A stretch of 64,000 nucleotides of DNA from Marinomonas sp. KMM3893 (GCF_004352855.1 NZ_SJSC01000007.1:124001-188000), one strand, 5' to 3'. Numbered from the stretch's first letter, positions 17,244 through 26,716 are shown. Numbers and translations: made by a program. The notes: generated by a model from the sequence alone, not told the origin.

Positions 17244-18254
17244 TTATCGATCGTAAATTTCTAACACGCCCGTCAATGCATTTTCATTATCTGTGACCAC
17301 TAATAAGGTGATCTTGTCGCGTAGCATCTGCTCTTCTGCTTCCACTATCATGACATTTTCATTGATGGTTTTTGGGTTTGGTGTCATTAATTCCGACATT
17401 TTTTTGTCGATCATACCCACGCTGTCTTTCAGCATGGCACGACGTAAATCACCATCGGTAAAAATCCCCAACAGATGCCCCTTGTCTTGAATCAAGACCA
17501 CCCCCATGCGTCCGTGAGTCATCACTGTGATGGCCTCTTTTAACGACGCTTCTGGGGCACAAACAGGCAGATTTTTGCTGTGCATTAAGTCTTTAACACG
17601 GGTCAGCAATTTGCGGCCTAAGCTACCGCCAGGGTGGAAACGAGCAAAGTCTTGCGGTTGAAAATGTCGGCACTCCATTAAAGCCACGGCCAGCGCGTCC
17701 CCCATGGCAGTGGTCATAGTGGTCGATGTGGTAGGCGCCAGATTATTAGGGCAAACTTCACGATCCACCGAGATATCCAACACACAATCACAATGTTTGG
17801 CGAGCGAAGAGTTCATGTTGCCGACGATGGCAATGCTGGGGTTCCCAAAATTTTTGAGCGACGGCAGTAAACGCATCAACTCTTCGGTTTCACCAGAATA
17901 GCTGATTAAAATAAGCGTATCTTGAGCTTGGATCATACCCAGGTCGCCATGAAAGGCTTCGCCTGGGTGAAGGAAAAAACTTGGCGTTCCCGTTGAGGCC
18001 AAAGTCGCGGCGATCTTTTTACCAATCAGACCAGATTTGCCCATACCACAAATAATGGTACGGCCTTCGCTCGCGAGTATCATGCGGACCGCTTTAGCGA
18101 ACTCCTCCGTCACTTGATTGGCAAGACTTGCTAAGGCTTTGGCTTGTGTCGATAAGGTATTACGGGCACTTTCTATCAGCACCTCAGAACGAATATCCTG
18201 AGCATTTGAAGAAGTAGGGATAGAAGATGGACTAGTAGAAGACGGATCGCTCAT
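17244..18254 (-). CDS. kdsD: Arabinose-5-phosphate isomerase
   Basis: This 336-residue isomerase converts ribulose-5-phosphate to arabinose-5-phosphate, the first step of Kdo synthesis. A Ser/Thr-rich N-terminal extension of about 22 residues precedes the SIS domain (ICGMGKSGLIGKKIAATLASTGTPSFFLHPGEAFHGDLGM, STTMTTAMGDALAVALM). Two CBS domains follow (about 215-336; VKDLMHSKNLPVC..., MSELMTPNPKTI...). HPGEAxHGDLG carries the catalytic histidine. It heads the four-gene Kdo operon. The capsule paralogue KpsF is the alternative, but the neighbours make the lipopolysaccharide role most likely. Confidence 0.94.
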   Translation of the reverse strand: MSDPSSTSPSSIPTSSNAQDIRSEVLIESARNTLSTQAKALASLANQVTEEFAKAVRMILASEGRTIICGMGKSGLIGKKIAATLASTGTPSFFLHPGEAFHGDLGMIQAQDTLILISYSGETEELMRLLPSLKNFGNPSIAIVGNMNSSLAKHCDCVLDISVDREVCPNNLAPTTSTTMTTAMGDALAVALMECRHFQPQDFARFHPGGSLGRKLLTRVKDLMHSKNLPVCAPEASLKEAITVMTHGRMGVVLIQDKGHLLGIFTDGDLRRAMLKDSVGMIDKKMSELMTPNPKTINENVMIVEAEEQMLRDKITLLVVTDNENALTGVLEIYDR

Positions 18255-18370
18255 AAGACATCTCTGAATAATTAAGTGAAATGATTATACAGAGGTCAAA
18301 GCAGGTCGCCTACTGCAGAGCGAACTTTCCCGCTCACTCTGCAGTGACTCAACCGCTGTACGCTAGCAAT

Positions 18371-19372
18371 TTAGCGTAGGCAGCTCATAAATTGACCACT
18401 TACTTCAGATAAGAAGGCAAGGTAGGCACCACGATTAATTGTGATATCGGTCCCTAGTGGGTCTAAAGGAACCGAATTCACCTTGCTGCCGTCCAACAAG
18501 GTTTTGACGATCGCAGGGCTAAACTGTGGCTCACTAAACACACACTGCACTTTATTGTGATTAATCATTTCACGGATTTCGGCGATTTTCTTCGCACCAG
18601 GTTTGCGCTCAGGACTCACCGTCACTTCGCCAACATGATCCAAACCGTAATGCTGTTCAAAGTAGCCATAGCCATCGTGAAAAACAATATAAGGCACGTC
18701 TTTAACGGTCGATAAAGACGCTTTCAGTTCGGCGTCTTTAAGCGCTAGGCCTTTTTCAAAATCGGCTAGATTATGCTGATAAACACTGGCGTTCTCAGGG
18801 TCTAACAAGACCAAACGTTGCGCTACCGCAACCGCCAATACTTTCGCGTTGTCTGGGGATAACCACACATGAGGGTTCACACCATCGTGGTGATGACCTT
18901 CATGACCTTCATGTTCCTCGTGATCTTCATCATGATCTGCATGCTCGTTATGATGGTCGTCATGATCCGCGTGGTCTTCATGATGTTCGTCGTGGTCATC
19001 GTGATCCGCATGGTCGTCGTGATCGGCATGATCTTTTGAAAACTCTTGTAGGGTCATGCCTTTAAGCGCTAACCATTCAATCGACGAATCTTCTTTACCC
19101 GCATTTTCGAGTGGCTTTTCTAAAAAACGCTCTAGCGCCTCCCCCACCCAAACAACGGTATCGGCTTGATCTATTTTGCGAAGATCAGACGGGCGCAGAG
19201 CAAAATCGTGAGGAGAAGCGGTGCTAGAGACAATTTGTTCAATCTTAGCGTGATCGCCAGCGATGGCAGCCACCACCATAGAAACAGGCTTAATACTGGT
19301 GACAATAACCGGCTTAGCAAACAGAACCGGTGACAATACGGACGCACCCAAGGCAACTAACAACTTATTCAT
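18371..19372 (-). CDS. znuA: High-affinity zinc-binding periplasmic protein ZnuA
   Basis: This 333-residue solute-binding protein of a zinc ABC importer has a signal peptide (MNKLLVALGASVLSPVLFA). Zinc ligands are expected at the histidine of SPHDFALRPSD, in NPHVWLSPDN, and in the VFHDGYGYFEQHYGL segment. Between them (about residues 113-167) lies a long His/Asp/Glu loop built of HADHDDH-like repeats, the mobile zinc-gathering loop of ZnuA. A C-terminal Cys pairs with the conserved VQCVFSEPQF cysteine. No znuB or znuC is adjacent, so the permease and ATPase must be elsewhere. A Zur-type box lies upstream. Confidence 0.95.
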   Translation of the reverse strand: MNKLLVALGASVLSPVLFAKPVIVTSIKPVSMVVAAIAGDHAKIEQIVSSTASPHDFALRPSDLRKIDQADTVVWVGEALERFLEKPLENAGKEDSSIEWLALKGMTLQEFSKDHADHDDHADHDDHDEHHEDHADHDDHHNEHADHDEDHEEHEGHEGHHHDGVNPHVWLSPDNAKVLAVAVAQRLVLLDPENASVYQHNLADFEKGLALKDAELKASLSTVKDVPYIVFHDGYGYFEQHYGLDHVGEVTVSPERKPGAKKIAEIREMINHNKVQCVFSEPQFSPAIVKTLLDGSKVNSVPLDPLGTDITINRGAYLAFLSEVSGQFMSCLR

Positions 19373-19395
19373 TATCGTTAAACCACTCTCTTAAT

Positions 19396-19416
19396 AAATG
19401 TTATAACGTAACAATA
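19396..19416. promoter_or_regulatory. Zur-type operator
   Basis: TGTTATAACGTAACA at 19399-19413 has the dyad TGTTA-N5-TAACA and is preceded by AAA, close to the gammaproteobacterial Zur consensus (AAATGTTATAATATAACA). It lies 27 bp upstream of znuA, where zinc-loaded Zur would block transcription. Confidence 0.75.
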
Positions 19417-19482
19417 TAAAATTACCGCGCAACTTTCAAGCCCGCATTTAGCAAGCTTGTCGAAAATTGCGTCCTAGGTGGG

Positions 19483-20514
19483 TTACTTAAGCGTTAAAGC
19501 GCTCAACGAAATTGGGCGAACTACTAACCCTGCGCGCTGCCCTATCGGCACATTCGCGTTTGGAAAGATAATGGCGTCGCCACTGGCTTTCACCAGATAT
19601 TGACTCTGTGAAGAGCGCGCTAATTCATACCCTTTCTCAAACCCGGTAAAGTTTTTCACGTCGTCGGAGATGGTTAGTTGATAATCATCGTGATCTTTTA
19701 CTAACGCATCCTGCACCGCAAAGAGCTTTAAGCTGTCATCTATTTGTTGGTGGTCTAAAACAGGAAATTTGGCTGTGCTAATCAGCGACATTAGAGTCTG
19801 GTTAATCGCCTCAAATCGAGACAAGTCATTCTCACCAAAAGGGTAGACTTTACCGAGTTCTACCGTAAATCCATGGGCGCCATGTTCGGCTGAAGAGTAA
19901 TAAGAAAAGGTTGTGGTTGGCTGATGTGACAACAAAACAGCGTCGATGCCAGACGCCGCTAAAAAGCCCAGCTGTTGTTGATCATAAGGCGCATCGCCAA
20001 TAAATGGGTGAACTACAAATTTTTCGTATTCAGAGCCGCGAATTGCAGTATGCAAATCATAATGAAAACGCTGACTGCCTTCTTTGCTGGCGGCGTAAAA
20101 CGTTGTCACCGCTTGCTCTAAGCATTGCGCCCGTGGCACTTCAATGCCCTCATAATGACACCATGCACCGCTAAACAGTCGATTTAGATTTACATCGCAA
20201 AAGCGCTCTGCTCGATTAGCCGCTATCGGGTTGCCAATGATCACTAACAGACGAACGTTTAAGGCTAAACGATCCTCCAAAATGGCCTTCAATAACTGAT
20301 TGACCAATTCAATGGGCCCAGTTTCATTCCCATGAATCCCCACTGAGAGTACGAGATTGATGTCAGTTGGGCACTTTGGTTCCAACCTTAACACCCCGGT
20401 TTCTTCGACAAAGCCCACCCCACTGGCAAACGCCACCTGAAAAGGCGCAAGCGATTCTGGGTGATTGAGCGTCAGGGCAAGAAAATCATTATCTGGGATC
20501 ATCATAGTTTCCAT
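19483..20514 (-). CDS. astE: Succinylglutamate desuccinylase
   Basis: This 343-residue zinc enzyme releases glutamate and succinate in the last step of the arginine succinyltransferase pathway. Metal ligands are the His and Glu of GIHGNETGPIELV and the later His of DLHTAIRGS. NPIAANRAERFCDVNLNRLFSG carries substrate-binding residues, and FTVELGKVYPFG contains the conserved ELGK. It resembles E. coli AstE along its length. Other ast genes are not adjacent here; an AstC/ArgD-type aminotransferase lies 13 kb away. Starts at 20514, 20505 and 20502 are close together; GGAAAC favours the inner pair. Confidence 0.9.
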   Translation of the reverse strand: METMMIPDNDFLALTLNHPESLAPFQVAFASGVGFVEETGVLRLEPKCPTDINLVLSVGIHGNETGPIELVNQLLKAILEDRLALNVRLLVIIGNPIAANRAERFCDVNLNRLFSGAWCHYEGIEVPRAQCLEQAVTTFYAASKEGSQRFHYDLHTAIRGSEYEKFVVHPFIGDAPYDQQQLGFLAASGIDAVLLSHQPTTTFSYYSSAEHGAHGFTVELGKVYPFGENDLSRFEAINQTLMSLISTAKFPVLDHQQIDDSLKLFAVQDALVKDHDDYQLTISDDVKNFTGFEKGYELARSSQSQYLVKASGDAIIFPNANVPIGQRAGLVVRPISLSALTLK

Positions 20515-20773
20515 TACAGCGATTTATTAAATGACAGCGGCTATGTTATGAGTGTGTGTGGCGCGCCAAACAGCCCCAGTACGGGCCTCATTATCATACC
20601 TTTTTTTCGCCGCGATATACCTTACTCGACTTTGTAAGGGAGCAGATAGAAAAGTTCTGGTCGCCTTTTGGATAACCCAGGAGGCAACAAGCCTTTTCTT
20701 TCACGATAAATGCCGATACCCTTTGTGCCATATTTCATTCCAGCTTCTTAGCTTGTTAACTTTCGAGACTTTT

Positions 20774-21307
20774 ATGCCCACCGAAGAAATCATCACCCTA
20801 GTGGATAAACACAACACCGTCATTGGTGAAATTCCTCGTCGCTTGATGAACTTTGGTGAAGATTACCACCGCGTAACCTACATCCTAGTCTTTAATAACA
20901 ATGGCAACTTGATCGTGCAAAAACGCACAGACAACAAGGCCTTTTGCCCAGGTTATTACGGTGTGTCGACTGGCGGTGTTGTCGACAGTGGCGAATCCTA
21001 TTTGGAGTCAGCCCACCGTGAGCTACAAGAAGAACTGGGGGTGGATCTAACATTGACCTCACAAGGGGTTTTTTGCACCGAAGGCGAAGGGTTTAGAATC
21101 TGGGGGAAAATTTACACCTGCCATTATGATGAACAGCGAGACGGCGCATTGAGCTTGCAGGCAAAAGAAGTGGCATCGATTCATGAAATGAGTATAAATT
21201 ACATACTAGAGAACACAGATAATTTGCTTTTTACGCCAGACTCTTTGGATGCCTTACGCCATTATGCCAACAAGCTTACTCAGCCGCTGCCAAGCGATCC
21301 TAGCTAG
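20774..21307 (+). CDS. Nudix hydrolase, YfcD-like
   Basis: This 177-residue protein has an intact Nudix box, GGVVDSGESYLESAHRELQEELGV, with all catalytic glutamates. It is flanked by the YfcD-type framework: an N-terminal ITLVDKHNTVIGEIPRR, then VTYILVFNNNGNLIVQKRTDNKAFCPGYY. Relatives resemble isopentenyl-diphosphate isomerase in fold but hydrolyse nucleoside diphosphate derivatives; the substrate is unknown. The ATG at 20774 begins the conserved region; a longer frame from 20552 has no family support. It overlaps the next gene by about 44 bases. Confidence 0.87.
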   Translation: MPTEEIITLVDKHNTVIGEIPRRLMNFGEDYHRVTYILVFNNNGNLIVQKRTDNKAFCPGYYGVSTGGVVDSGESYLESAHRELQEELGVDLTLTSQGVFCTEGEGFRIWGKIYTCHYDEQRDGALSLQAKEVASIHEMSINYILENTDNLLFTPDSLDALRHYANKLTQPLPSDPS

Positions 21308-22073
21308 TTTTATACTTGCCTTAGCTCTCTTTAGCGGTCAGGCCAGCGCCCTAGAACGCTGGCAGACAGACGCCTACATACAGCAAAGTTTCATCAAAAT
21401 CGCGCTGGAACGTGAGTACAAAGAATCCAAACACCCCAAGTTGATTCGCTGGGAAAAGCCCATCAAGGTGTATTTTAAAAGCGACATGGGCGATGCCACC
21501 TTGCAGCACGACCTCCTCGACGTACAAATCAAACATCTCGCCTATATCACCGGCCAACCTATCGACTTCACGACAAACCCCAAAGAGGCTGGCATCTTTA
21601 TTATCTTCACCGCCTATAAGACCCTAGAAGACAAAGTCAGACGCTATATTGGTAATCCAGATAAAATCCGTAAAGCGATCAATGAAGCGGTCTGTTTAGG
21701 CAACTTTCGCCTCAATAAACGCTCCGAAATCACGCGAGCTGTGATCATCATCCCTGTGGATTACGCCAGAGAAAAAGCCCGTTTGCTCGATTGTGTGGTA
21801 GAAGAAATCACCCAAACACTGGGCTTGCCTAATGACTCTAACGATGTTTTCCCTTCTGTGTTCAATGATGTCAGCGTCGATACTTACTTAAGTCCATTGG
21901 ATTATATTTTGCTCAAAGCACTGTATTCAAAGCACCTTACTCCAGGAATGACAGTGCCTCAGACCAAAGCGGCCTTTCCCAAAGTCCTCAAAGATCTGCA
22001 CGCTTCTGGCGACATTGAAAACGCCGTCCAACGAGTTCAAATAAAAAGTTTACGACGTTATGTAGGCGACTAG
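21264..22073 (+). CDS. Exported DUF2927 family protein
   Basis: This 269-residue protein has a signal peptide (TSLLSRCQAILASFILALALFSGQASA). The mature part has RWEKPIKVYFKSDMGD, HLAYITGQPIDFTTNPKEAGIFIIFTAYKTLED, CLGNFRLNKRSEITRAVIIIPVDYAREKARLLDCVVEEITQTLGLPNDS. This is the DUF2927 pattern, whose EEITQxLGLPNDS element recalls zincin-like proteases but lacks a clear HExxH. The role is unknown. The start was taken at 21264, which gives the best signal peptide; 21249 is possible. It overlaps the Nudix gene and is probably translated from the same mRNA. Confidence 0.78.
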   Translation: MPTSLLSRCQAILASFILALALFSGQASALERWQTDAYIQQSFIKIALEREYKESKHPKLIRWEKPIKVYFKSDMGDATLQHDLLDVQIKHLAYITGQPIDFTTNPKEAGIFIIFTAYKTLEDKVRRYIGNPDKIRKAINEAVCLGNFRLNKRSEITRAVIIIPVDYAREKARLLDCVVEEITQTLGLPNDSNDVFPSVFNDVSVDTYLSPLDYILLKALYSKHLTPGMTVPQTKAAFPKVLKDLHASGDIENAVQRVQIKSLRRYVGD

Positions 22074-22257
22074 CTAGGTTGCTGACGGCGCTTGTTCGCC
22101 ATCCGTAATATTATCGAATGCCATCAAAAAGAATGAGATAAATCAATGTCCTTGCCGTTTTTTAGGTAAGTTGTCATAAATTGTATTTATTGGATCTGCT
22201 TTTACCGATCAAGTTAGGTAAAATGTTTTCCAACAAAGAACTAATCGGAGAGTCTGA

Positions 22258-23361
22258 ATGTTTCCTGAGCTCAAAAATGATCGCTTCTTGCGTGCTCTAC
22301 TCAAGCAACCTGTTGATACAACACCTGTATGGATGATGCGTCAAGCGGGTCGCTACTTACCTGAGTACCGCGCAAGCCGTGCCACTGCTGGCGACTTTTT
22401 GAGTCTCTGCAAAAACGACGCCTTCGCCTGTGAAGTTACCCTGCAGCCTCTTGAACGCTACGATCTTGATGCCGCCATTCTCTTTTCAGATATTTTGACC
22501 ATCCCTGACGCAATGGGATTGGGCCTGTACTTTGAAACGGGCGAAGGGCCGAAGTTCAAACATACGGTTCGCTCCAAAGCCGATGTCGATGCCCTGCCAA
22601 TCGCCACGGCCAACGATCTCGATTACGTAATGAAAGCCGTGACTACGATTCGCCATGCGCTAAACGGTCGAGTGCCTCTGATTGGCTTCTCCGGCAGCCC
22701 ATGGACTCTGGCGACTTATATGGTTGAAGGCGGTTCTAGTAAAGATTTCCGTCATATCAAGGGCATGATGTACAAAACACCAGACGTGCTTCATGCCTTA
22801 CTAGACAAGCTTGCCAAATCGGTTATTGACTACCTTAATGGTCAAATCAAAGCCGGTGCCCAAGCCGTACAGATCTTTGATACTTGGGGTGGCGTATTAA
22901 GTGGCCCTATGTACCAGCAGTTTTCATTGATGTACATGAAGCAGATCATGGATGGTTTGATCCGCACCCACGAAGGGCGAAAAGTGCCGGTGATCATGTT
23001 CACTAAAAATGGTGGTCAATGGTTGGAAAACATGGCGGCCACGGGTCCTGACGCTCTCGGTCTAGATTGGACAACAGACATGGCAGAAGCGCGCGCTCGC
23101 GTTGGTGATAAAGTCGCACTGCAAGGCAACGTTGACCCATGCGTTTTGTACGCAGACAAAGCGGTGATTGAACGCGAAGTAGAAAATGTACTCGAAGGCT
23201 TTGGCCATGGCACAGGTCATGTCTTCAACCTAGGTCACGGTATTCATCAATTTGTGGACCCTGAGCAACCTAAGTACCTGATCGATGCGGTCCATGAGCT
23301 TGGTGCTAAATACCATGAACAGAGCTTTTCAGACCTAGACTCACTCAACGATCTCGACTAA
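22258..23361 (+). CDS. hemE: Uroporphyrinogen decarboxylase
   Basis: This 367-residue cytoplasmic heme-biosynthesis enzyme converts uroporphyrinogen III to coproporphyrinogen III. Landmarks are [17 protein letters not shown] (conserved arginines), [15 protein letters not shown] with the catalytic aspartate, [29 protein letters not shown], and FNLGHGI near the end. The C-terminus is about a dozen acidic residues longer than usual ([10 protein letters not shown]), with no obvious function. The ribosome site CGGAGAG is seven bases upstream. It is monocistronic with a strong terminator after it. Confidence 0.97.
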   Translation: MFPELKNDRFLRALLKQPVDTTPVWMMRQAGRYLPEYRASRATAGDFLSLCKNDAFACEVTLQPLERYDLDAAILFSDILTIPDAMGLGLYFETGEGPKFKHTVRSKADVDALPIATANDLDYVMKAVTTIRHALNGRVPLIGFSGSPWTLATYMVEGGSSKDFRHIKGMMYKTPDVLHALLDKLAKSVIDYLNGQIKAGAQAVQIFDTWGGVLSGPMYQQFSLMYMKQIMDGLIRTHEGRKVPVIMFTKNGGQWLENMAATGPDALGLDWTTDMAEARARVGDKVALQGNVDPCVLYADKAVIEREVENVLEGFGHGTGHVFNLGHGIHQFVDPEQPKYLIDAVHELGAKYHEQSFSDLDSLNDLD

Positions 23362-23384
23362 ACCACTACCTTGATCGTCTTCTA

Positions 23385-23426
23385 AAAAGGCACCCGCGTT
23401 GATTAACCTCGCGGGTGCCTTTTTTA
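23385..23426 (+). terminator. hemE terminator (bidirectional)
   Basis: AAAAGGCACCCGCG (23385-23398) pairs perfectly with CGCGGGTGCCTTTT (23410-23423), followed by more T. It also lies just beyond the convergent gene ending at 23446. Confidence 0.93.
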
Positions 23427-23445
23427 TTGCGTAACCTTGTATTTA

Positions 23446-23817
23446 TTAAGCGGTTTTTATTTCTTGTAAACGCCTAAGACAAGCCTCCCCTACGGGCTTT
23501 TTCTGCTCTCGCCAAAGGCCATTTTTCTTACGAGAGACGCACTGAAAGTCGTCGTTCACGTAGCAACAGACATGATCATGACCTTGTTGATCGAGCCAAG
23601 ACAAACGCCCTAAAGCCCTATTACTACCCAGTCCCACCACCACAAACCTTAGCTGGAGCGCAATGTCGCGATCCCAGGCTGAGAAGCTAATCACATTTTG
23701 CGGCGTTGATATTTTTCTAAAATGTAACCCCGCCGCTTGCCAAAGACTCTGCTTTAATCCCTTCATAAAACGGTCTATTTTGGCTTCAAAGACGAGAAAA
23801 TACTCATTGTCTTGCAT
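23446..23817 (-). CDS. Hypothetical protein next to glnK
   Basis: This 123-residue soluble protein has no family I recognise. It begins MQDNEYFLVFEAKIDRFMKGLKQSLW and contains FSAWDRDIALQLRFVVVGLGSNRALGRLSWLDQQ and a Cys-Cys pair (HVCCYVNDDFQC). The tail is basic (VSRKKNGLWREQKKPVGE) and helical (ACLRRLQEI). The ATG at 23817 has GAGGTG upstream and is preferred over 23838. It is divergent from glnK with a 128 bp gap and converges on hemE. It could share promoter control with glnK, but no function can be given. Confidence 0.5.
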   Translation of the reverse strand: MQDNEYFLVFEAKIDRFMKGLKQSLWQAAGLHFRKISTPQNVISFSAWDRDIALQLRFVVVGLGSNRALGRLSWLDQQGHDHVCCYVNDDFQCVSRKKNGLWREQKKPVGEACLRRLQEIKTA

Positions 23818-23858
23818 ACCACACCTCGAAAAATCCATCTTCAGAATAACAAATATAG

Positions 23859-24284
<426 letters not shown>

Positions 24285-24332
24285 AGCTTCTTAGCGTTTA
24301 GCATAGCCCATAAAAACACGCTTAAAAGACAC

Positions 24333-24361
24333 AAAAAAAGAGGCCGAAGCCTCTTTTTTTT
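24333..24361 (+). terminator. glnK terminator
   Basis: AAAAAAAGAGGC-CGAA-GCCTCTTTTTTT forms a stable stem with a tetraloop and a T tract. It can act in both directions and also closes the aot operon, which ends at 24412. Confidence 0.93.
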
Positions 24362-24411
24362 ACCCTACTATCAGCCCTTTAGCAGCTAAATAATAAAGCG
24401 TAACCCTGGCA

Positions 24412-25122
24412 TTAGCCTTTATCTGGCACCTTAATTGAAACGGACCCCAAATAACGGTTTTGACGTTTTTCAACCTGACGGAAGATGGCAATAATCACCA
24501 TACTAATCACCAAATAAATCGCCCCTGCCGCCAAAAAGATTTCGATTGGCGTGTACGTTCTCGCAATGATGGTTCGCGCCATACCAGTAAGATCCAAAAT
24601 CGTAATGGTACTGGCTAAGGCACTGCCTTTGAGCATCAAAATGATTTCATTTCCGTAAGCTGGCAACACGATGCCGAATGCACGAGGCAATAAAACACGG
24701 CGGTACATTTGCGCTTTAGACATGCCCACGACTTTACAGGCTTCCACTTCACCTGGCGGAATCGCCTGAATCGCGCCTCGGAATATTTCAGCTGTATAAG
24801 CAGATGTATTCAAGGTAAACGCAATGATGGCACACCAAAATGGCTCACGCAGAATCGGCCAGAGAAAACTCTCACGAACGACCTCAAATTGTGACGCACC
24901 GTAGTACACCAAAAATATTTGCACTAGCAAAGGCGTACCGCGAAAGAAGAAGATGTAAGCAAAGGGAAACGATCGAATCCAAAGCACTGGCGAAATACGC
25001 GCCAGAGCGATAGGCAAAGCAATGATGCCCCCCAATACAATTGATAAAACAACCAACTGCAGGCTAACCCAAGTCCCTTCTAATAAACGAGGGAAGTATT
25101 CTACAACTACTGAGAAATCCAT
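24412..25122 (-). CDS. aotM: Basic amino-acid ABC transporter permease (ArtM/HisM/AotM-like)
   Basis: This 236-residue inner-membrane permease has five to six helices and the EAA loop that contacts the ATPase (AEIFRGAIQAIPPGEVEACKVVGMSKAQM). FFFRGTPLLVQIFLVYYG is the usual first-half motif of polar amino-acid permeases. It starts three bases after the stop of the partner permease and is the last gene of the operon. Arginine/ornithine specificity is inferred from the regulator and neighbouring genes, not from this protein. Confidence 0.88.
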   Translation of the reverse strand: MDFSVVVEYFPRLLEGTWVSLQLVVLSIVLGGIIALPIALARISPVLWIRSFPFAYIFFFRGTPLLVQIFLVYYGASQFEVVRESFLWPILREPFWCAIIAFTLNTSAYTAEIFRGAIQAIPPGEVEACKVVGMSKAQMYRRVLLPRAFGIVLPAYGNEIILMLKGSALASTITILDLTGMARTIIARTYTPIEIFLAAGAIYLVISMVIIAIFRQVEKRQNRYLGSVSIKVPDKG

Positions 25123-25125
25123 CGT

Positions 25126-25815
25126 TTACCCTCTTGTTAAGCCACGGCGAGCGCGCTTTTCTAAATACGACACCACACCCATGGAGACAACGGTTAGTGC
25201 CAAATACATAATCGCTGCCACAAGGTAAAACAAGAAAGCTTCTTTTGTGCTACTTACAGCAATGTTTGCTTTACGCATAATATCTTCTAAACCTACCACA
25301 GAGACTAATGCGGTATCTTTCAGCAGTACCAAAAACAAGTTGCCTAAACCGGGCAAGGCGATGCGCCAAACCTGTGGCAAAATAATTCGATAGAACTTGT
25401 GAAATGTGCCCATTCCTAACGCCACAGCCGATTCATGCTGCCCCTTAGGAATAGATTGCAAAGCACCTCGAAATACTTCTGTTGCGTACGCACCAAAAGT
25501 TAGCCCCAACGCCGTCACACCCGCAGCAAAAGCACCAATTTCAATATATTCATCATACCCAAACAGACTCGCAATCGACATTAAGACGGTGGTCGCCCCA
25601 AAATAGATAATCAGCACTGTCAATAATTCAGGAAGCCCCCGAATCAAGGTGGTATAGATATTCGCAATCCATTGCAGAGGTTTTATTGACGATAATTTAG
25701 CGGCGGCGCCCAATAAACCGAGCACAAGACCAACAACTAAAGAGGCAAGAGCAAGCTCTACGGTAACCAATGCGCCTTGTAACAGCTGATGACCGAATCC
25801 ATGAAGATCAATCAT
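25126..25815 (-). CDS. aotQ: Basic amino-acid ABC transporter permease (ArtQ/HisQ/AotQ-like)
   Basis: This 229-residue partner permease contains TTLIRGLPELLTVLIIYFG and an EAA loop ATEVFRGALQSIPKGQHESAVALGMG. About five transmembrane helices are evident. The start MIDLHGFGHQLLQGALVTVELALASL is typical of HisQ-type proteins. It follows the binding-protein gene by about 80 bp, in which a stem-loop occurs, and is nearly contiguous with aotM. Together with aotM it forms the heterodimeric membrane channel. Confidence 0.88.
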   Translation of the reverse strand: MIDLHGFGHQLLQGALVTVELALASLVVGLVLGLLGAAAKLSSIKPLQWIANIYTTLIRGLPELLTVLIIYFGATTVLMSIASLFGYDEYIEIGAFAAGVTALGLTFGAYATEVFRGALQSIPKGQHESAVALGMGTFHKFYRIILPQVWRIALPGLGNLFLVLLKDTALVSVVGLEDIMRKANIAVSSTKEAFLFYLVAAIMYLALTVVSMGVVSYLEKRARRGLTRG

Positions 25816-25846
25816 ATTTTTTTCTCAGAATTAAACAGGAAACAAC

Positions 25847-25875
25847 CCCTTTAGCTCAGCAAATGAGCCAAAGGG
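25847..25875 (-). promoter_or_regulatory. Intercistronic stem-loop after the binding-protein gene
   Basis: CCCTTT-A-GCTCA (25847-25858) pairs with TGAGC-C-AAAGGG (25864-25875) with one mismatch and a five-base loop. It has no T tract. Its position between aotJ and aotQ suggests an mRNA-stabilising or partial-attenuation hairpin that favours the binding protein (inference). Confidence 0.5.
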
Positions 25876-25894
25876 TATGTCGACTTTCTACCGA

Positions 25895-26650
25895 TTAATA
25901 GATAGAAAATGGGAAGTATTTAGCGTTGATTTTTTGATAAGTACCATTTGCTAAAATTTCTTTTAGGGCTTCGTTTAACTTATCTTTCAACTTATCGCCT
26001 TTGCGTACAGCAATACCGATATTGTCGTTTTTCATGAAAGCAGCGCCTTTAAACTCAAACTTATCGCCATTACCGGACGTTTTAAGCCAGTTATAAGTCG
26101 GCAACTCATCCGACAACACAACATCAAGACGACCAGAAACTAGATCCAAATACACGTTGTCTTGGTTATCGTAGAATTTCAGTTTGGCCTTGCCTGCATA
26201 ATTGTCTTCTAGGTACTGAGCACCCAAGGTTGCACGCTGTGCACCAATGGTTTTGCCATCTAGATGCTTAAGATCTACTTTCTCACCAGTACGGCCTAGG
26301 AAGCGCAAACCGCCTGAGTAGTATTTGTTAGTGAAATCTACCACTTTCTCACGCTCTGGAGTAATAGACATAGACGCAATAATGGCGTCGAATTTACGTA
26401 CTTTCAGACCAGGAATAAGACCATCCCAATCCTGCGTAACCACTTCACAATCTGCTTTCATTTGCGCACACAAAGCGTGCGCAATATCCACATCAAAACC
26501 CTGTGGTTTACCTGAAGAGTCGATGTAATTGAAAGGCGCCCAAGCACCTTCTGTCGCGAAACGAATTTTGTCAGCTGCTTGTGCAGAAGCGCCAGTCAGT
26601 GCTGCGCCAACAAAAAGAGCCGAACCCATTATAATAGTTTTTAATTTCAT
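25895..26650 (-). CDS. aotJ: Periplasmic basic amino-acid binding protein (AotJ/HisJ-like)
   Basis: This 251-residue protein has a signal peptide (MKLKTIIMGSALFVGAALTGASAQA) and a two-lobed binding fold. IRFATEGAWAPFNYIDSSGKPQGFDVDIAHALC, DWDGLIPGLKVRKFDAIIASMSITPEREKVVDFTNKYY, and IGAQRATLGAQYLEDNY are standard for the lysine/arginine/ornithine-histidine group. The aspartate in the GFDVDIA region and the S-x-T-R-like SMSITPER bind the amino-acid backbone. It follows the ATPase gene by 66 bp. Ligand specificity among Arg, Orn, Lys and His cannot be read from the sequence. Confidence 0.9.
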   Translation of the reverse strand: MKLKTIIMGSALFVGAALTGASAQAADKIRFATEGAWAPFNYIDSSGKPQGFDVDIAHALCAQMKADCEVVTQDWDGLIPGLKVRKFDAIIASMSITPEREKVVDFTNKYYSGGLRFLGRTGEKVDLKHLDGKTIGAQRATLGAQYLEDNYAGKAKLKFYDNQDNVYLDLVSGRLDVVLSDELPTYNWLKTSGNGDKFEFKGAAFMKNDNIGIAVRKGDKLKDKLNEALKEILANGTYQKINAKYFPFSIY

Positions 26651-26716
26651 GAAAGATTCCTTAGTGAACAGTTATTTTTTTACTTTATTTAAACCAAGCA
26701 CAGTCTTAACGATTAC

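Noticed and set aside
18310-18345. Inverted repeat ACTGCAGAG/CTCTGCAGT after znuA as a terminator
   Set aside because: The pairing is real and 26 bp past the znuA stop on the minus strand, but no T tract follows. It is too uncertain to list as a terminator.
18901-19035. Tandem-repeat array or CRISPR-like repeats
   Set aside because: The repetition is the codon pattern of the His/Asp-rich loop of ZnuA, not an array with spacers.
20552-20773. N-terminal extension of the Nudix hydrolase
   Set aside because: It has no family resemblance, is Phe/Leu/Arg-rich with no ribosome site, and is probably the promoter region.
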